Assembly: GCA_017386965.1 (NCBI GenBank)
Contig: JAFOGE010000172.1
Coordinates: 1 to 12,462 of the forward strand
Direction of reading: 5' to 3'
Source: Clostridia bacterium
Lineage (GTDB): Bacteria > Bacillota > Clostridia > Oscillospirales > CAG-272
DNA length: 12,462 nt
The notes beneath the pieces were generated by a model. It had not been told where the DNA came from. It searched no databases and saw only the letters and a program-made list of their open reading frames with translations. Shown piece by piece: positions 6,509 to 12,462 of this stretch; the stretch's first letter is position 1; each line of letters begins with the position of its first letter. The translations under genes and the position numbers were made by a program.

Positions 6509-7033
6509 ATGAAAAAATCGATCGGTTTGTGGCAGCTGATGGGCTTTGCAGTCACCTCGTTTCTTGGTACGGTGCTGCATTTTCTGTACGAATGGCTTGG
6601 GGATGCGGTATGGATCGCGCCTTTTTCGGGTGTCAATGAATCGACCTGGGAGCATATGAAGCTGCTCTTTTGGCCGATGCTTCTCTTTGCGGTCCTGCAA
6701 GGCTTTTTCTTCCGTGACCGCTCGGATTTTTGGTGCGTAAAGCTGCGCGGCATTCTTCTCGGAATCTCCCTGATCCCCGTTCTTTTTTACACCTACAACG
6801 GCGTCATCGGAAAATCCCCCGACTGGATCAACATCGCGATCTTCTTTCTGACCGCAGCGATCGCGTATCTCTACGAAACGCGCCTCTTTTTTGCCGAAGC
6901 ATTGCGTTGCAAATCTCCCAAAGGACGTATCGTCCTACTTGTTCTGATCGCTTGCCTTTTCGTTGTCTTCACCTTCTTCCCTCCAAAGCTTGGGATCTTC
7001 AAGGACCCTCTGATGGGAATCTACGGAATATAG
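6509..7033 (+). CDS. DUF6512 family membrane protein
   Basis: A 174-residue integral membrane protein with about five hydrophobic segments (roughly 8-30, 52-68, 80-97, 107-122, 140-158). It has the features I associate with DUF6512: HFLYEW at 24-29 and a stretch NESTWEHMKLLFWP at 43-56, plus Glu123 in YLYETRLFF. His, Glu, Asn and Trp placed inside or next to membrane segments hint at a catalytic or metal-binding site, but no activity is known to me. The ATG at 6500 overlaps the Shine-Dalgarno AAGGA (6496-6500); the ATG at 6509 has that site 8 bases ahead and begins MKKS, so I start there. No clear -35 is seen. It is a single-gene unit ending in a strong bidirectional terminator. Confidence 0.82.
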   Translation: MKKSIGLWQLMGFAVTSFLGTVLHFLYEWLGDAVWIAPFSGVNESTWEHMKLLFWPMLLFAVLQGFFFRDRSDFWCVKLRGILLGISLIPVLFYTYNGVIGKSPDWINIAIFFLTAAIAYLYETRLFFAEALRCKSPKGRIVLLVLIACLFVVFTFFPPKLGIFKDPLMGIYGI

Positions 7034-7036
7034 AAG

Positions 7037-7055
7037 CCGCCTAACAAACAGGCGG
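7037..7055 (+). other. Small hairpin after DUF6512 gene
   Basis: CCGCCT (7037-7042) and AGGCGG (7050-7055) form a perfect 6-bp stem with a 7-base A-rich loop four bases past the stop codon. No T-tract follows; it may assist the larger terminator next to it. Confidence 0.35.
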
Positions 7056-7061
7056 AGAACC

Positions 7062-7126
7062 AAAATCCCCTCGCGCAGTCCCAAAGCCGCTTGTGCTTTG
7101 TCGGGTGTCTGCGTCAAGGGGATTTT
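7062..7126. terminator. Long bidirectional terminator between converging genes
   Basis: AAAATCCCCT (7062-7071) pairs perfectly with AGGGGATTTT (7117-7126). Inside, CGCAG/CTGCG, CCC/GGG and AAAGC/GCTTT extend it to about 23 base pairs with small bulges. The A4/T4 ends give a short U-run in both directions, which fits its place between the DUF6512 gene (plus) and the glycosyltransferase gene (minus). Confidence 0.75.
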
Positions 7127-7173
7127 CTTCGGTCTTGGAAAAGGGCCTTTCTGCCAAAGGGGCGGGAGAAGCG

Positions 7174-8298
7174 TTATTCCTCTGCCGCTTGCTTCCCCAG
7201 GGATTCGTACAGCCTCATCACGTCGTTTCCCATTCTCTCTGCCGTGTAGCGCTCCAGATACCTTGCAAGGGCAAGCCCGCGCATCCGCTCCTCTAAGGCG
7301 CGGTCCTCCGCAATCCGTGCGATGCAATCCGCCAAGGCATCGGCCTCGCCCACGCAAAAGAGAAGACCCGCGCGTCCATGATCCACCATTGCCGCGTTTC
7401 CGCCGTAATCGCTCACCACTGTTGGCAGAGCCGCACTCATTCCCTCCGAAATTGCAAGACAGGAGGTTTCGGTTCCGCAGGAGCAATTCACGTTGACGCG
7501 AAGCACGCGGTAAAAGGGTGCGGTATCCTCTAAAAAGCCCAAGAACCGAACGCGGTCGGCAATCCCCTCCTCCTCGGATTTCCTTTGCAAGGCCGCCTTC
7601 CTGGATCCATCCCCTGCGATCAGAAAGAGAAAGGGGATTTGCGGCATCCGATCACAGAGGATCCGTGCCGCGCGCAGGAAGACCTCGTGTCCCTTGCAGG
7701 GCTCCAATCTTGCGCAGATTCCAACCGTAAACGCATCACGCGGGATCGCAAAGCGATTCCGAAAGGCGGAAAGCTCCTCACCCGATACCTCACGCACCGC
7801 ATCCGATCCGTTGAGGATAACCTCGATCCGATCCCGCGGGACGCCCAGCCTTACCAAATCCTCCACCGCAGCGTCTGCCGTTGCGATCACGCGGTCGGAC
7901 AACCGCTCGTTCAGCATTCCCCCCATCCGACGAATGGCAAAGCTCTTCCAAATTCCCTCCAAGGGGAAGCAGCAATGCCTTGTATGCACAACGGGAACTC
8001 CGCATCGGCGTCCTGCCACACGTGCGCTGATGGCGGCATTTGCATGAACGCCTTGAAAATCCCCCTGCCGAAGCAGGCGTTCAATCTCTAAAACCGAGGA
8101 GATCGAAAGCCTTTGACATGGGTGCTTCAATTCCTTGACGGGGATCTGTAAGGCGCGGATGCGCTCGCCGAGCGCGCTGCCGCGCGGAATTGCTACCACA
8201 CTTTCGATCCGTTCGGGATCCATATGCCGAAGCAGATTGCAAAGCAAAACCCCTGCTCCGCCGATATTGCTGTCGCTGATCACGTGTAAAATTTTCAT
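7174..8298 (-). CDS. GT4-type glycosyltransferase
   Basis: A retaining, nucleotide-sugar-dependent glycosyltransferase of the GT-B fold, 374 residues, expected at the inner membrane face. Seen: N-terminal KILHVISDSNIGGAG with the glycine loop (13-16), the start of the C-terminal domain near TVGICARLEPCKGHE (191-205) with Arg197 and Lys202 for the sugar-nucleotide phosphates, AGDGS (228-232), and the E-x7-E pair Glu277/Glu285 followed by a glycine loop at DYGGNA. Such enzymes build glycolipids, exopolysaccharide or cell-wall glycans; the acceptor cannot be told. An AAGGGG site 8 bases before the ATG supports the start. It stands alone: other polysaccharide genes are absent, and the gene upstream is closed off by a strong terminator. 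No clear promoter is readable in 8299-8348. Confidence 0.9.
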   Translation of the reverse strand: MKILHVISDSNIGGAGVLLCNLLRHMDPERIESVVAIPRGSALGERIRALQIPVKELKHPCQRLSISSVLEIERLLRQGDFQGVHANAAISARVAGRRCGVPVVHTRHCCFPLEGIWKSFAIRRMGGMLNERLSDRVIATADAAVEDLVRLGVPRDRIEVILNGSDAVREVSGEELSAFRNRFAIPRDAFTVGICARLEPCKGHEVFLRAARILCDRMPQIPFLFLIAGDGSRKAALQRKSEEEGIADRVRFLGFLEDTAPFYRVLRVNVNCSCGTETSCLAISEGMSAALPTVVSDYGGNAAMVDHGRAGLLFCVGEADALADCIARIAEDRALEERMRGLALARYLERYTAERMGNDVMRLYESLGKQAAEE

Positions 8299-8348
8299 AC
8301 TTCTACCCCTTTTTCAATTTCGTTAAGGGTAGTATGCGCTTCTGAAGC

Positions 8349-8400
8349 AAAAAAACACGTCGGTGCGCTGCCCTTCTTTCAAAAGAGCAAGCACCGACGT
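8349..8400 (-). terminator. Rho-independent terminator of the DUF2752 gene
   Basis: GCACCGACGT (8391-8400) and ACGTCGGTGC (8357-8366) form a perfect 10-bp stem, and on the minus strand it is followed within a base or two by seven T (8349-8355, complement). This is a strong intrinsic terminator starting 7 bases past the DUF2752 stop codon. Confidence 0.9.
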
Positions 8401-8407
8401 ATCAAGA

Positions 8408-8845
8408 TCAGGGATGCCAAAATCGCGATAAGTCCCCTAAAGGATCAAGCCCGTATCGGACCAGAAGAACATTCCGAAGCACGCCATAGAGGATCAGGAT
8501 CACGATGAACAGAATCCACGCGAGAGTGGGAATCGGATAGATCTCCCGTTCTCCTCGGCGCAGGCGGATCCAGGCACGAACGTCTGCCGCAAGAGCTGCG
8601 GCAGCCATCAGAATCACGAGCGGATTGTAGCAAAAGGCTTTTCCGATCTGCAATTTCAAAAGTGCCGAAAGAGCGCGCGTTCCCCCGCAGAATGGACAGT
8701 AAAGAAAAAGAAAATCATGCAGAAAGCATTCGGGAATCTGCTTTGGGATCCGATCGGTCAGAAAACGGTATAGCGGGAACAGAAGAACCGCTGCCAACAG
8801 TCCTATATGCAACCATATGAAAAAACGCTTGGCCCGTGGATTCAT
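8408..8845 (-). CDS. DUF2752 family membrane protein
   Basis: A 145-residue protein with three to four hydrophobic segments (about 11-28, 72-88, 108-128). The family hallmark is CPFCGGTRALSALL at 50-63, the usual CPxCGxTRA pattern, followed by GKAFCYNPLV (68-77). The two Cys could form a disulfide or bind a metal. Family function is unknown; relatives often sit beside small TM2/DUF4190-type membrane proteins, as here. A GGGAGG ribosome binding site lies 8 bases before the ATG. It is transcribed as a single gene between its own promoter and terminator, divergent from the DUF4190 gene. Confidence 0.87.
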   Translation of the reverse strand: MNPRAKRFFIWLHIGLLAAVLLFPLYRFLTDRIPKQIPECFLHDFLFLYCPFCGGTRALSALLKLQIGKAFCYNPLVILMAAAALAADVRAWIRLRRGEREIYPIPTLAWILFIVILILYGVLRNVLLVRYGLDPLGDLSRFWHP

Positions 8846-8884
8846 TCCAGTCGCCTCCCTTCCAAAATTTTGACTACCTTAACC

Positions 8885-8913
8885 ATTTTACCATAAAAAA
8901 CGCCGTTTGAAAA
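8885..8913 (-). promoter_or_regulatory. Promoter of the DUF2752 gene
   Basis: On the minus strand TTTTCA (8908-8913) lies 17 bases before TAAAAT (8885-8890), which is TG-extended (TGGTAAAAT). The -35 is weak (4 of 6). The start point would be near 8878, about 33 bases ahead of the start codon. Confidence 0.55.
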
Positions 8914-8931
8914 GATTTTTTGAAAAAAAGA

Positions 8932-8960
8932 TTGCTATTGTATGAAAAATGTGGTATAAT
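8932..8960 (+). promoter_or_regulatory. Promoter of the DUF4190 gene
   Basis: TTGCTA (8932-8937) is 17 bases before a perfect TATAAT (8955-8960) with a TG extension (TGGTATAAT). An AAAGGAGG site (8979-8986) follows, 6 bases ahead of the ATG. This is the clearest plus-strand promoter before the MFS-GH2 pair and may serve them by read-through. Confidence 0.78.
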
Positions 8961-8992
8961 CCAAATAGATTCTTATTCAAAGGAGGCCTGTT

Positions 8993-9403
8993 ATGAACGA
9001 ATCCTACAACTACACACCGCAACCCGATTTTGATGGCGGCTTCAACGCACCGATCCATCCCTCGCCCAACCCCTCCAAGCCGTATGCGATCGCATCGCTG
9101 GTCCTGGGCATCCTCTCGGTCTTCTGCTGCTGTTGCTACTACATAGCGGGAATCTTTGCAATCCTCTCCATCATTTTCACTTTCATCGCACGCAAGAAGA
9201 ATGGCGGAAAGCTGCCCACGATGGCACTGGTCGGCCTGATTTTTGCCATCATCGGACTCCTGCTTTTCCTTGCCATGCTTGCCTTTGAGATCTATCTGGC
9301 AACCATTCCGCAGGCAGAGCTGGAGAAGTTCCTCTATGAATACTTTGAGTCCATCGGTGTCAATCCCGAGGAAGTCTTTGCCGAAACAGGCGTCACCCCC
9401 TAA
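8993..9403 (+). CDS. DUF4190-type small membrane protein
   Basis: 136 residues: a Pro/Asn-rich soluble N-terminus (1-30), two hydrophobic hairpin segments (about 31-66 and 77-104) joined by a basic loop ARKKNGGKLP, then an acidic C-terminal tail of about 30 residues. The SLVLGILSV...GIFAILSIIFTFIARKK pattern fits DUF4190. Four consecutive Cys (45-48) in the first membrane segment are unusual and could be lipid-modified or metal-linked, which is speculation. No enzymatic function is known. Strong promoter and ribosome binding site indicate good expression. Confidence 0.82.
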   Translation: MNESYNYTPQPDFDGGFNAPIHPSPNPSKPYAIASLVLGILSVFCCCCYYIAGIFAILSIIFTFIARKKNGGKLPTMALVGLIFAIIGLLLFLAMLAFEIYLATIPQAELEKFLYEYFESIGVNPEEVFAETGVTP

Positions 9404-9410
9404 ACTGCAA

Positions 9411-9441
9411 AAAGCCCCGCACATGCCCTGTGTGGGGCTTT
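9411..9441 (+). terminator. Hairpin terminator/attenuator after the DUF4190 gene
   Basis: AAAGCCCCGCACA (9411-9423) pairs with TGTGTGGGGCTTT (9429-9441), 13 pairs including one G-T, around a 5-base loop. The tail is only TTTCTAAA, so termination may be partial. The next gene begins 38 bases later with no promoter in between. Confidence 0.65.
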
Positions 9442-9478
9442 CTAAATCCAAAATCAAAATGCCAAAAAGGAGATTCCC

Positions 9479-10819
9479 ATGAAGAATCAATTCGGAAGAA
9501 AAAACTGGATCATTCTCATTCTCTTCGGTCTGGTAGGACAATTGGCCTGGTCCGTGGAAAATATGTATTTTAATCTTTTCGTCTTTGAAACCATCGCACC
9601 GAATCTGGATGCGGTCACGCTGATGGTGCAGCTCTCCGGCATTGTTGCAACCGTTGCGACCCTGCTGGCAGGCACACTGTCGGATAAGCTTGGCAACCGC
9701 CGCGGCTTCATCTCGATCGGCTATATCATCTGGGGCTTTACCGTCATTCTTTTCGGCTTCTTAAAAACCGAGAGCATTCAGGCGATCCTCGGGACCGATG
9801 CCGCCACGGCGATCTCGGTCACGCTCGGCGTTGTCATCGCGGCGGACTGCCTGATGACCCTCTTTGGATCGACCGCAAACGATGCCGCCTTTAACGCTTG
9901 GGTGACAGACAACACCCGTCCCTCCTTCCGCGGAAAGGTCGAGGGCGTCCTCTCCATTCTTCCGCTCCTTGCAATGCTGATCGTTGCGGGCGGATTCGGG
10001 ATCCTCGTCACCATCATCGGCTACCAGGGACTTTTCATTTCGCTTGGTGCCGTCATCGTGCTCTGCGGCATCCTCGGCCTGCGCCTGATCCGGGACAGTG
10101 AGGATCTGCAAAAGAGCGGAAGCCTTGCCGACGTCTTCTACGGCTTCCGTCCCTCCGTCATTCGCGCGAATCCCTCCCTCTATCTGACGCTTGTCATCAT
10201 GGGAATCTACGGCATCGCCTGCCAGATCTTCATGCCCTATCTCATCATCTACATGAAGACCTATCTGGGCTTCTCGGTCATTGAGTACAGCATCGTGTTC
10301 GGTCTTGCAATCATCGCAGGCGCAGCGATCAACCTGCTCCTCGGAAATCTGACCGACCGTATGAGTAAGGTGACCCTGCTCTATCCTGCGGTCGCTATTC
10401 TCAGCCTCGGACTCTTCGGAATGTACCTCTCCCGCACCGCAAATCACACCATGACGCTCATTCTTTTTGGAATTGCGGGCTTTGTGATGATTTCGGGCTA
10501 TATTCTGGTTTCTGCCCTCTGCGGCGCACTCGTGCGCAACTATACCCCCGCATGTGACGCGGGAAAGCTCCAGGGAATCCGCATGATCTTCTATGTATTG
10601 ATCCCCAGGCTGGCCGGTCCTGCCATCGGCAACGCCATCAATCGTGCGGCCGCCATTCCCCTTCCCGATCTCGGAAGTGCAGATACCATGACGACGCAGT
10701 TCATCCCCGCCCCCGAGATCTTCCTCGCAGGCGCCCTGACCTGCCTTCTCATCCTTCTCTGCATTCCGATCCTCTCTCGCACAAGCCGAAAGCAGAGCGT
10801 ACAGGACGGGGAGGACTGA
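9479..10819 (+). CDS. MFS transporter, GPH-like, probable glycoside importer
   Basis: A 446-residue secondary transporter with about 12 hydrophobic segments. Seen: major-facilitator motif A in the first half, GTLSDKLGNRR (65-75), and its counterpart GNLTDRMSK (289-297) in the second half; the cytoplasmic stretch NAWVTDNTRPSFRGKVEG (139-156) resembles glycoside-pentoside-hexuronide symporters. An AAAAAGGAG site precedes the ATG. It ends one base before the family 2 glycoside hydrolase starts, so the two are translationally coupled and the substrate is likely the glycoside that enzyme cleaves. Proton or sodium coupling is family knowledge, not seen here. Family call good; the sugar is unknown. 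Confidence 0.88.
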   Translation: MKNQFGRKNWIILILFGLVGQLAWSVENMYFNLFVFETIAPNLDAVTLMVQLSGIVATVATLLAGTLSDKLGNRRGFISIGYIIWGFTVILFGFLKTESIQAILGTDAATAISVTLGVVIAADCLMTLFGSTANDAAFNAWVTDNTRPSFRGKVEGVLSILPLLAMLIVAGGFGILVTIIGYQGLFISLGAVIVLCGILGLRLIRDSEDLQKSGSLADVFYGFRPSVIRANPSLYLTLVIMGIYGIACQIFMPYLIIYMKTYLGFSVIEYSIVFGLAIIAGAAINLLLGNLTDRMSKVTLLYPAVAILSLGLFGMYLSRTANHTMTLILFGIAGFVMISGYILVSALCGALVRNYTPACDAGKLQGIRMIFYVLIPRLAGPAIGNAINRAAAIPLPDLGSADTMTTQFIPAPEIFLAGALTCLLILLCIPILSRTSRKQSVQDGED

Positions 10820-10820
10820 A

Positions 10821-12462
10821 ATGGCAAATAAGAACAAGGTACACCGCTTTTCGACGCAAAAGAAGCAGGATCCGAGCCGCGCAAACGCCTTTGTGCATCT
10901 GAAAACCGCCTATGACGTGGGCGAGATCCCGCACAGCGAGCATCCGCATCCGCAGAGGATGCGCAAGGATTGGCTCTGCCTGAACGGAAAATGGGATCTC
11001 GAAAAGCAATCCCCCAAAGGGGAAACCCTCTCTGCAGGGAAGATTCTGGTTCCCTTCTCCCCCGAAACGCTCAACAGCGGCGTTGCAAACGGCTTCTCGC
11101 TCGGAAGAAACGAGCGCCTGCTCTACCGCCGCAGCTTTACGGTTGACCCATCCCTTTTGCAAGGAGTAACGCATCTGCACTTTGGAGCCGTGGACAGCGA
11201 ATGCGAGGTTTGGATCAACGGTCATTCCGCAGGCTCACACCGCGGCGGATTCACCGCGTTCACCCTGGACGTGACAGAGTGGCTGCGTCTTGGCGAAAAT
11301 GAAATCACGGTGCTCTGCCGCGACGAGGCGACCCGAAACGAGGATCCCTTTGGAAAGCAGAGCGACACGCGCGGCGGCATCTGGTACACACCGCAAAGCG
11401 GAATCTGGCAGACCGTTTGGCTGGAAAGCATGCCCAAGGAATATATTCGTGATCTGCTGATCACCACCGACGCCGAAAGCAGAACCGTCACCCTTCGTGC
11501 CGACTGCTTCGGAAAGCGCATTACCGCGCACGTCCTCGACCGGGGACAGGAGATTCTTTGTGCGGATTTCACCTCCGAGGCCGTTCTCTCCTATCCGTTC
11601 GATCTGTGGTCACCGGAGCATCCGAGGCTCTACGATCTGATCCTTACGTCTGAGAGTGGGGACGAGCTGCATTCCTACTTTGGAGTCCGCTCCTTCTCGA
11701 TGGGCAAGGATGAAAAGGGCGTGATGCGCCTGAAGCTCAATGGGAAGCCCTGCTTCTTCAACGGTCTTCTCGACCAGGGGTATTGGTCGGACGGCATGCT
11801 GACCTATCCCTCGGATCAAGCGGCGGAGGACGAGATCCGTATGCTCCGAGAGATGGGCTTTAACACCATACGCAAGCATATCAAGCTCGAGCCGATGCGC
11901 TGGTACTATCACTGTGACAGACTCGGTATGCTGGTCTGGCAGGATTTTGTCAACGGCGGTGGACACTATCAATTCACACACATCGCTGCCTTCCCCTTCC
12001 TCGGATTCCGTCACAAGGACAGCGATTACCGTTATTTCGCCCGTGAGGATGCCGATGCGCGTGCGCACTTCCTGCAAACAGCGGAGGACACCGTGCGCCA
12101 GCTGCAAAACTGCGTCAGCATTGCCCTGTGGGTGCCCTTCAATGAGGGCTGGGGACAGTTTGACTCCGCGGAAATGACCGCGCGCGTGCGCAAGTGGGAC
12201 CCCACACGTCTGATCGATTCCGTCAGCGGATGGCACGATCAAGGCGTCGGAAGGACCGAAATGCGCAGTCTGCACACTTACTACACCCCCTTGAAGGTCC
12301 CGAAGGATCCGCGCCCCGTGGTTCTGAGTGAGTTCGGGGGCTACTCCATGAAGGTGGAGGGACACGTGTTTGACACCGAGCATGCATTCGGATACAAGGT
12401 CTTTGACGATGCGGAAAGCCTCTGCAACGCCCTGGAAAAGCTCTATTTGCAAAAGCTGCTCC
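10821..12462 (+). CDS. Glycoside hydrolase family 2, 3' end missing
   Basis: 547 residues are visible; the gene runs off the right edge, probably lacking only a few dozen residues compared with related GH2 proteins of about 590-600. No signal peptide is present, so it acts in the cytosol on an imported glycoside. Layout: N-terminal extension (1-45), jelly-roll sugar-binding domain (about 50-205, with WLCLNGKWD and VWINGHSAGSH), Ig-like domain (about 208-293), then the TIM barrel. Catalytic acid/base Glu442 lies in VPFNEGWGQFD and the probable nucleophile Glu504 in VVLSEFGGYS; GLLDQGYWSDG (315-325) and IRKHIKLEPMRWYYHCDRLG are conserved barrel parts. GGGGAGGA at the end of the transporter gene is its ribosome binding site. 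Activity could be beta-galactosidase, glucuronidase, mannosidase or other; this subgroup is poorly characterised. Confidence 0.92.
   Translation, partial: MANKNKVHRFSTQKKQDPSRANAFVHLKTAYDVGEIPHSEHPHPQRMRKDWLCLNGKWDLEKQSPKGETLSAGKILVPFSPETLNSGVANGFSLGRNERLLYRRSFTVDPSLLQGVTHLHFGAVDSECEVWINGHSAGSHRGGFTAFTLDVTEWLRLGENEITVLCRDEATRNEDPFGKQSDTRGGIWYTPQSGIWQTVWLESMPKEYIRDLLITTDAESRTVTLRADCFGKRITAHVLDRGQEILCADFTSEAVLSYPFDLWSPEHPRLYDLILTSESGDELHSYFGVRSFSMGKDEKGVMRLKLNGKPCFFNGLLDQGYWSDGMLTYPSDQAAEDEIRMLREMGFNTIRKHIKLEPMRWYYHCDRLGMLVWQDFVNGGGHYQFTHIAAFPFLGFRHKDSDYRYFAREDADARAHFLQTAEDTVRQLQNCVSIALWVPFNEGWGQFDSAEMTARVRKWDPTRLIDSVSGWHDQGVGRTEMRSLHTYYTPLKVPKDPRPVVLSEFGGYSMKVEGHVFDTEHAFGYKVFDDAESLCNALEKLYLQKLL

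Noticed and set aside
9761..10837. A 358-codon minus-strand open frame across the MFS gene
   Set aside because: Highly charged, low-similarity shadow of an obvious transporter with motif A; no ribosome binding site.
11610..12452. A 280-codon minus-strand open frame across the GH2 gene
   Set aside because: Antisense to a gene with intact catalytic motifs; no start signal or recognisable domain.

Overview
The window reads as chromosomal DNA of a clostridial Bacillota, probably an anaerobe. The basis is strong AGGAGG-type ribosome binding sites before nearly every gene, intermediate base composition, textbook sigma-A promoters (two with a TG-extended -10), and gene families typical of Clostridia (DUF6512, DUF2752, DUF4190, DUF1538, a short pyruvate kinase). 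I cannot name a genus. I see no tRNA, rRNA, CRISPR array, insertion sequence, phage gene or replication origin.

Bases 1-711 hold the start of a short-chain dehydrogenase (minus strand, cut by the window edge) with its own promoter, an overlapping dyad and a hairpin at the predicted 5' end of its mRNA. Next comes a decayed, frameshifted fragment of what looks like a medium-chain dehydrogenase. Bases 712-6240 form a minus-strand block with small gaps (76, 90, 10 and 4 bases), read in this order: Na/Pi cotransporter with a PhoU tail, pyruvate kinase, a duplicated DUF1538 membrane protein, and two different PII-like proteins. One strong promoter lies ahead of the Na/Pi gene and I see no convincing promoter inside. 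The likely theme is ion and phosphate transport tied to glycolytic state, with the PII-like pair as candidate controllers of the DUF1538 transporter.

Bases 6241-7130 contain the intergenic region upstream of the Na/Pi gene, a plus-strand DUF6512 membrane protein and a long bidirectional terminator. Bases 7174-8298 encode a minus-strand GT4 glycosyltransferase. A DUF2752 membrane protein (minus) has a strong terminator and is transcribed divergently from a DUF4190 membrane protein (plus); both promoters are readable in the roughly 150-base gap.

From 9479 to the end, an MFS/GPH-like transporter and a family 2 glycoside hydrolase (cut by the window edge) form a tight plus-strand pair, best read as an uptake-and-cleavage unit for a glycoside. 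No promoter of their own is visible, so read-through from the DUF4190 promoter past a hairpin with a weak U-tract is plausible.

The most interesting content is the DUF1538 plus twin PII-like cassette downstream of pyruvate kinase and a Na/Pi transporter. The gene families are known, but the function of this arrangement is not settled by anything seen here.
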